Positions 7,346 to 10,951 of a stretch of 10,951 bases of DNA are shown here, one piece after another (positions within the stretch are counted from its first letter, which is position 1; the number at the start of each line of letters is the position of its first letter). The stretch covers positions 1 through 10,951 of the forward strand of contig JABHUV010000081.1 in NCBI GenBank assembly GCA_018658605.1, in the 5' to 3' direction. The notes beneath the pieces are model-generated. The model worked only from the letters and a program-made list of their open reading frames with translations, had not been told where the DNA came from and made no database searches. This DNA is from Planctomycetaceae bacterium. Lineage in GTDB: Bacteria > Planctomycetota > Planctomycetia > Pirellulales > Pirellulaceae. A program made the position numbers and the translations under genes.

Positions 7346-9694
7346 ATGCCGATCTTACCACACAGTTCTAATATTTATCGCCCCATCCATTCCTTGATAT
7401 GGTGCTGGATCGGTTTATCACTGTGCAGCGTTGCGGTGATGGCGCAGGATGACAACTTTTCACCGACGCAAATTGAAGCGTTTGAAAAGAACATAAGACC
7501 CCTATTGATACAGCATTGTTACGAGTGCCACAGTGTTGATTCGGACAAAGTCAAGGGCGGACTCTTACTTGATAGTCGTGAGGCATTACTTGTAGGTGGT
7601 GATTCGGGCCCTGCTATCGTTTCAGGGAAGCCCCAAGCGAGTTTGTTAATTTCTGCGGTCAAATACCAAAGTTACGAAATGCCTCCCAATGGAAAACTAT
7701 CAGGAAAAGAAATCAACCTCCTCAACGATTGGATCTCAGCGGGAGCGGCTTGGCCCAAAGCAAACGTTGTCGCTACGCGCGATACGTCCACTACAACTGA
7801 CTGGACAGCCGCCAGAGAAAACCATTGGGCTTACCAAAAAGTGAAAGAGCCGAAACTACCGCAAGTTTCCGAAAAACGCTGGGCAAACAATCCCATCGAC
7901 TACTTCATACTTGCACAGCTCGATCAACATCGTCTGCAACCGGCGCCAAAAGCGGATCGCCGTACGCTCATTCGACGGCTCTATTACGACATCCTAGGGA
8001 TCCCTCCAACGCCGGAGCAAGTTACTCGTTTTGTACATCAGGATGATCCCAGCGCCTACGAGCAGCTCGTAGACGAGTTGCTCTCGTCACCAAAATATGG
8101 TGAAAAATGGGGTCGTCATTGGCTGGACGTCGCCAGATACAATGAAGGCTTCGGGGGATTTACCGACAACGGACCGAACGCTTTTGCCTGGCGTTACCGC
8201 GACTGGGTTGTTCGTAAATTCAACGCGGACTTGCCATATAACGACTTTGTTCGCCAACAGGTTGCCGGCGACCACACTGGAACGGTGGAATCCAAACTTG
8301 GTACCGGTTTTCTCGCACTTGGCCCAACCTTCCGAACCGACGGCGGCGACCCCGATAGCGCTGCCGCCGCAAAATCAGAAACTCTGGACGATCGAGTCGA
8401 CACGCTAACCCGCGGTTTACTGGGAGTCACCGTTGCCTGTGCACGCTGTCATGACCATAAATTCGATCCTATTCCCACACTCGATTACTACTCACTCGCT
8501 GGGATTTTCAATAATTCCACCTCACAAATCGCACCGATCGCTCCCCAAATTTTGGTCGATGCCTTCAATCAGGCTCAGGCTGAGGTAAATCGTCTTAACA
8601 ATGAGTTAAAGAAGGCCAATGACGTCATTAAGAAAGCAGCGACTGGTGTAACAGATGAACAGACCGCTCACCGAGATGCGCTGCAGATTCAGCGCGATGC
8701 GGCGCAGAAGAACGTGCCTCCAAAATATGATGAGGCCCATGTCCTTAAGGATATCGGCAGCAGCAACATGACTGTAGCGTTGCGCGGCGATATTCGAAAA
8801 AAGGGCCCCGAAGCTCCCCGTCGATTCTTACGAATTATTGAAGGTGAGCAAGCGGTTCTATACAGCGCCGGCAGCGGTAGGCAGGAACTGGCTGAATCGA
8901 TCGTCCACCCAGACAATCCACTCACTAGCAGGGTAATCGTTAATCGTGTGTGGTTACATCATTTTGGTCGAGGCCTCGTTACTACCCCCAGTAATTTTGG
9001 AGTACTGGGCAACAAACCTTCTCATCCCCAGTTGTTGGATTGGCTTGCCAGCGAATTCGTCCGCAAAGAATGGTCGATAAAGCAGCTGCACCACACAATT
9101 CTGACGTCGGCGACTTATCAGCAAAGCAGTCAATATAATTCCGCAGCATTTCACGTGGATGGGGATAACAAGTACCTGTGGCGTTATCCTTCGCGGCGAA
9201 TGGATGTCGAGCTATGGAGGGACTCGCTAATGTTTGCCACCGGCGAGCTAGATCAACAACTAGGAGGGCCTCCTCAAAATAACATTCTCCAAAGTCGTCG
9301 TCGCACAGTCTATGCTTCATCGAGTCGTAATGGCGATCAATTCGCCTCGGATCAATTCTTACGGCTCTTTGATTTTGCCACACCTCGTGCAAGTATCGCC
9401 AAACGAACTACGACCACAATTCCGCAACAGTTTCTATTCATGCTCAACAGCCAATTTATGATAGAGCGGGCGAGGCAGTTCTTTAACCGTCTGGCTAGTG
9501 ATTCGCAGGATTCACAAACTCGCATCGAGCGAGGCTACGCTTTGCTGTATAATAGACTGCCGACAGAGGAAGAATTGACGATTGGCCTGGCATTTATTGC
9601 GTCCCCGCCGACTCAAGGAACCGATAAAATTGATAAGTGGATTCAGTATTGCCAGGTGTTATTAAGCTCCAATGAACTGATGTTCATTCGATAA
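7346..9694 (+). CDS. PSCyt1-DUF1549-DUF1553 planctomycete cytochrome-type protein
   Basis: The 782-residue protein has a signal peptide with hydrophobic core LIWCWIGLSLCSVAVMA, cut near residue 33. The ATG at 7346 is preferred because the next in-frame Met (32) would remove the leader. Domains in order are PSCyt1 (about 45-135), with haem c motif CYECH (58-62) and possible axial Met112 in EMPP; DUF1549/PSCyt2 (about 182-390), with YGEKWGRHWLDVARY and a second CxxCH in CARCHDHKFDP (365-375); a polar, probably coiled-coil stretch (about 405-455); and DUF1553/PSD1 (about 513-775), with NPLTSRVIVNRVW, HHFGRGLV, RRMDVELWRD and SNELMFIR at the end. The family is typical of planctomycetes and almost always sits next to a DUF1501 gene, as here (55 bp downstream). 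Its role is unknown; surface electron transfer or glycan handling have been suggested by association only. It ends in tandem TAA stops. Confidence 0.95.
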   Translation: MPILPHSSNIYRPIHSLIWCWIGLSLCSVAVMAQDDNFSPTQIEAFEKNIRPLLIQHCYECHSVDSDKVKGGLLLDSREALLVGGDSGPAIVSGKPQASLLISAVKYQSYEMPPNGKLSGKEINLLNDWISAGAAWPKANVVATRDTSTTTDWTAARENHWAYQKVKEPKLPQVSEKRWANNPIDYFILAQLDQHRLQPAPKADRRTLIRRLYYDILGIPPTPEQVTRFVHQDDPSAYEQLVDELLSSPKYGEKWGRHWLDVARYNEGFGGFTDNGPNAFAWRYRDWVVRKFNADLPYNDFVRQQVAGDHTGTVESKLGTGFLALGPTFRTDGGDPDSAAAAKSETLDDRVDTLTRGLLGVTVACARCHDHKFDPIPTLDYYSLAGIFNNSTSQIAPIAPQILVDAFNQAQAEVNRLNNELKKANDVIKKAATGVTDEQTAHRDALQIQRDAAQKNVPPKYDEAHVLKDIGSSNMTVALRGDIRKKGPEAPRRFLRIIEGEQAVLYSAGSGRQELAESIVHPDNPLTSRVIVNRVWLHHFGRGLVTTPSNFGVLGNKPSHPQLLDWLASEFVRKEWSIKQLHHTILTSATYQQSSQYNSAAFHVDGDNKYLWRYPSRRMDVELWRDSLMFATGELDQQLGGPPQNNILQSRRRTVYASSSRNGDQFASDQFLRLFDFATPRASIAKRTTTTIPQQFLFMLNSQFMIERARQFFNRLASDSQDSQTRIERGYALLYNRLPTEEELTIGLAFIASPPTQGTDKIDKWIQYCQVLLSSNELMFIR
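9671..9688 (+). repeat. Small hairpin at the end of the PSCyt1 gene
   Basis: AATGAAC (9671-9677) and GTTCATT (9682-9688) are exact inverted arms around TGAT, just before the stop codon at 9692. The following bases are not a proper U-run, so a rho-independent terminator is unlikely. The bases also encode the conserved DUF1553 ending SNELMFI, so the symmetry may be accidental. Confidence 0.22.
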
Positions 9695-9730
9695 TAAATG
9701 TTAGATGTTTTGTACCGACGGTCACAAGTT

Positions 9731-9735
9731 GAGGA
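9731..9735 (+). promoter_or_regulatory. Possible Shine-Dalgarno for the DUF1501 gene
   Basis: GAGGA lies 14 nt before the ATG at 9750, longer than the usual 5-9 nt. It is the only purine-rich candidate in the 55-bp gap after the PSCyt1 gene. Confidence 0.25.
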
Positions 9736-9749
9736 CGTTAAAACCCAAC

Positions 9750-10951
9750 ATGAAAAATAAACCTTTCAAATTTGATCCATCGGTACTAGGAATTTCTCGC
9801 CGCGAGATGCTATCACGTTTTGGCGCTGGCTTTGGGACGCTTGGCTTGTCGAGTATGTTAGGGCAACACAAAGCGGTAGCAGGAAGTGGCACTAACACGC
9901 CGCTATTACCCAAGGCACCGCACTTCGCACCTCGCGCAAAACGTATTATCCAATTGTTCATGCCTGGTGGGCCAAGTCAGGTTGACACGTTTGATTACAA
10001 ACCCGCGCTTGCAAAATACTCGGGACAACGTCCTGAACTGGTAGACCGTAAATCATTACGCAACACAAAGAATGGTTTGATGAAGTCGCCGTTTGGATTC
10101 AAGCAATACGGAGAGTCCGGGAAATGGGTTAGTGACATCTTCCCCAAAGTTGCCTCGAAAGTAGACGAACTCTGTTTCATTCATTCAATGCATACAGATA
10201 TTCCGGAACATGCCGGCGCTATCCTGATGTTTAACCTAGGGCATATTCAAGCGGTCAGACCGAGCCTCGGTTCTTGGCTAGTTTACGGATTAGGTGCGGA
10301 AACGGATAACCTCCCAGGATTCGTCGCGTTGTCACCACATGCACAGGCACGAGGCAAGGCTGCCAACTACGGTAACAGCTTTCTTCCAGGCGCCTACAGC
10401 GGATGTTATGTTAATATCAACTCGATGCATCCAGATCGGATCGTCGCAGATCTGAAGAATCAATATTTACAACGATCTACCCAACGGCAACAGGCTGACC
10501 TCCTAACGCAGCTCAACAATATCGATCTGCGGACTCAGCAACAGGATGCGGGCCTCGAATCCAATATCGCCGCAATGGAAATGGCTTTTCGAATGCAATT
10601 TGCAGTACCCGATGTATTCGATGTTACTCGCGAGACACAGAACACACTAGATTTGTACGGGCCTACACAATACGGAAAAGGCTGCTTGTTAGCACGTCGA
10701 ATGGTCGAGCGTGGCGTACGGATGGTACAACTGTCGCTGTCCATAGATGGATATGATATTGCTTGGGATACCGGACACGGCGATATCGTCGGTGGCCACA
10801 AGCGATTGGCCGATGCGTGTGATCAGGGCATTGCGGCACTGCTGCAGGATTTGAAACAGCGGGGAATGTTAGAGGACCCCTTGGTGATGTGGGGCGGTGA
10901 ATTCGGGCGTGCTCCGACCTCCGAAGGGCAAAAGGGGCGGGACCATGATCA
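9750..10951 (+). CDS. DUF1501 family protein, 5' part (3' end outside window)
   Basis: The frame is open from ATG 9750 to the window edge: 400 full codons plus two bases, with no stop. The N-terminus carries a twin-arginine motif, SRREMLSRFGAGFG (16-29), followed by a weakly hydrophobic stretch to about 38, so Tat export is likely, as for many DUF1501 proteins. The body shows family motifs: MPGGPSQVDTFDYKP (71-85), the metal-site-like SMHTDIPEHAGA (146-157), EMAFRMQ (277-283), WGGEFGRAP (381-389) and GRDHD (396-400). It is a diverged paralogue of the DUF1501 protein at the left edge. Where that one has [13 protein letters not shown], this one has AWDTGHGDIVGGH, a different local pattern. About 100 residues remain beyond the window, judged from the paralogue. 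It forms the usual pair with the PSCyt1-DUF1549-DUF1553 gene just upstream, 55 bp away on the same strand. The fold is of the alkaline phosphatase/sulfatase superfamily; activity is unknown. Confidence 0.93.
   Translation, partial: MKNKPFKFDPSVLGISRREMLSRFGAGFGTLGLSSMLGQHKAVAGSGTNTPLLPKAPHFAPRAKRIIQLFMPGGPSQVDTFDYKPALAKYSGQRPELVDRKSLRNTKNGLMKSPFGFKQYGESGKWVSDIFPKVASKVDELCFIHSMHTDIPEHAGAILMFNLGHIQAVRPSLGSWLVYGLGAETDNLPGFVALSPHAQARGKAANYGNSFLPGAYSGCYVNINSMHPDRIVADLKNQYLQRSTQRQQADLLTQLNNIDLRTQQQDAGLESNIAAMEMAFRMQFAVPDVFDVTRETQNTLDLYGPTQYGKGCLLARRMVERGVRMVQLSLSIDGYDIAWDTGHGDIVGGHKRLADACDQGIAALLQDLKQRGMLEDPLVMWGGEFGRAPTSEGQKGRDHD

Noticed and set aside
7002..7361. 119-codon reading frame on the minus strand
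   Set aside because: It lies antisense across the EF-hand coding region and the promoter gap, and its translation shows no domain or leader. It is a shadow of the real gene.
8982..9392. 136-codon minus-strand frame inside the PSCyt1 gene
   Set aside because: It is fully covered by the conserved DUF1553 coding sequence and its translation resembles no family. The same applies to the minus-strand frame at 1121-1501 inside the first sulfatase domain.
9714..9722. Small palindrome ACCG-A-CGGT in the gap before the right DUF1501 gene
   Set aside because: The arms are only 4 bp and do not extend, so it is well within chance expectation.
9722..9961. Minus-strand frame over the start of the right DUF1501 gene
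   Set aside because: The plus strand encodes a clear DUF1501 N-terminus with a twin-arginine motif; the opposite frame has no recognisable content.
1..10951. Mobile element, CRISPR array, tRNA or phage genes
   Set aside because: I saw no transposase or integrase motifs, no regularly spaced repeats, no terminal inverted repeats around gene blocks and no tRNA-like cloverleaf in the short intergenic gaps.

Overview
The window reads as a piece of a Planctomycetes genome, most likely a marine Pirellulales (Rhodopirellula-like) bacterium. This rests on gene content: two DUF1501 genes, a PSCyt1-PSCyt2(DUF1549)-PSD1(DUF1553) protein paired with one of them, and several secreted formylglycine-type sulfatases. 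These families and this pairing are characteristic of planctomycetes. Shine-Dalgarno sites are weak or absent, which also fits. No tRNA, rRNA, CRISPR array or insertion sequence is visible, and no gene-free stretch exceeds 300 bases.

Layout, left to right. (1) The 3' part of a DUF1501 gene (1-705, +) runs in from outside the window. (2) Closely behind it lies a long ORF (737-3475, +) encoding two complete, different sulfatases in one secreted polypeptide: an arylsulfatase-like half with a CAPSR active site and an iduronate-2-sulfatase-like half with CGPSR. (3) A secreted aldose 1-epimerase (galM-like, 3508-4629, -) converges on it with 32 bp between them. (4) A 159-bp divergent intergenic region (4630-4788) carries a perfect 9-bp inverted repeat. 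(5) A third sulfatase (4789-7278, +) has an unusual build: sulfatase domain, an unnamed beta-rich module of about 250 residues, then two EF-hand calcium loops. (6) A PSCyt1/DUF1549/DUF1553 protein (7346-9694, +) has a consensus extended -10 box just in front of its ATG, suggesting a leaderless mRNA. (7) A second, paralogous DUF1501 gene (9750-10951, +) runs off the right end; it carries an N-terminal twin-arginine motif.

How the genes may work together. The proteins with visible N-termini carry export signals, and the cluster holds three sulfatase catalytic domains plus a mutarotase. It looks like part of a system for stripping sulfate from a complex glycan and handling the released hexose. 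A mutarotase of the galactose type hints at a galactose-containing sulfated polysaccharide, but no glycoside hydrolase or lyase of a known family is visible, so the substrate is not established. The roles of the PSCyt/DUF1549/DUF1553 and DUF1501 proteins are not known. DUF1501 belongs, from established family knowledge, to the same alkaline phosphatase/sulfatase superfamily, so five domains of that fold sit in under 11 kb. The most unusual features are the double sulfatase, the three-part sulfatase with the unnamed module, and the putative leaderless promoter.
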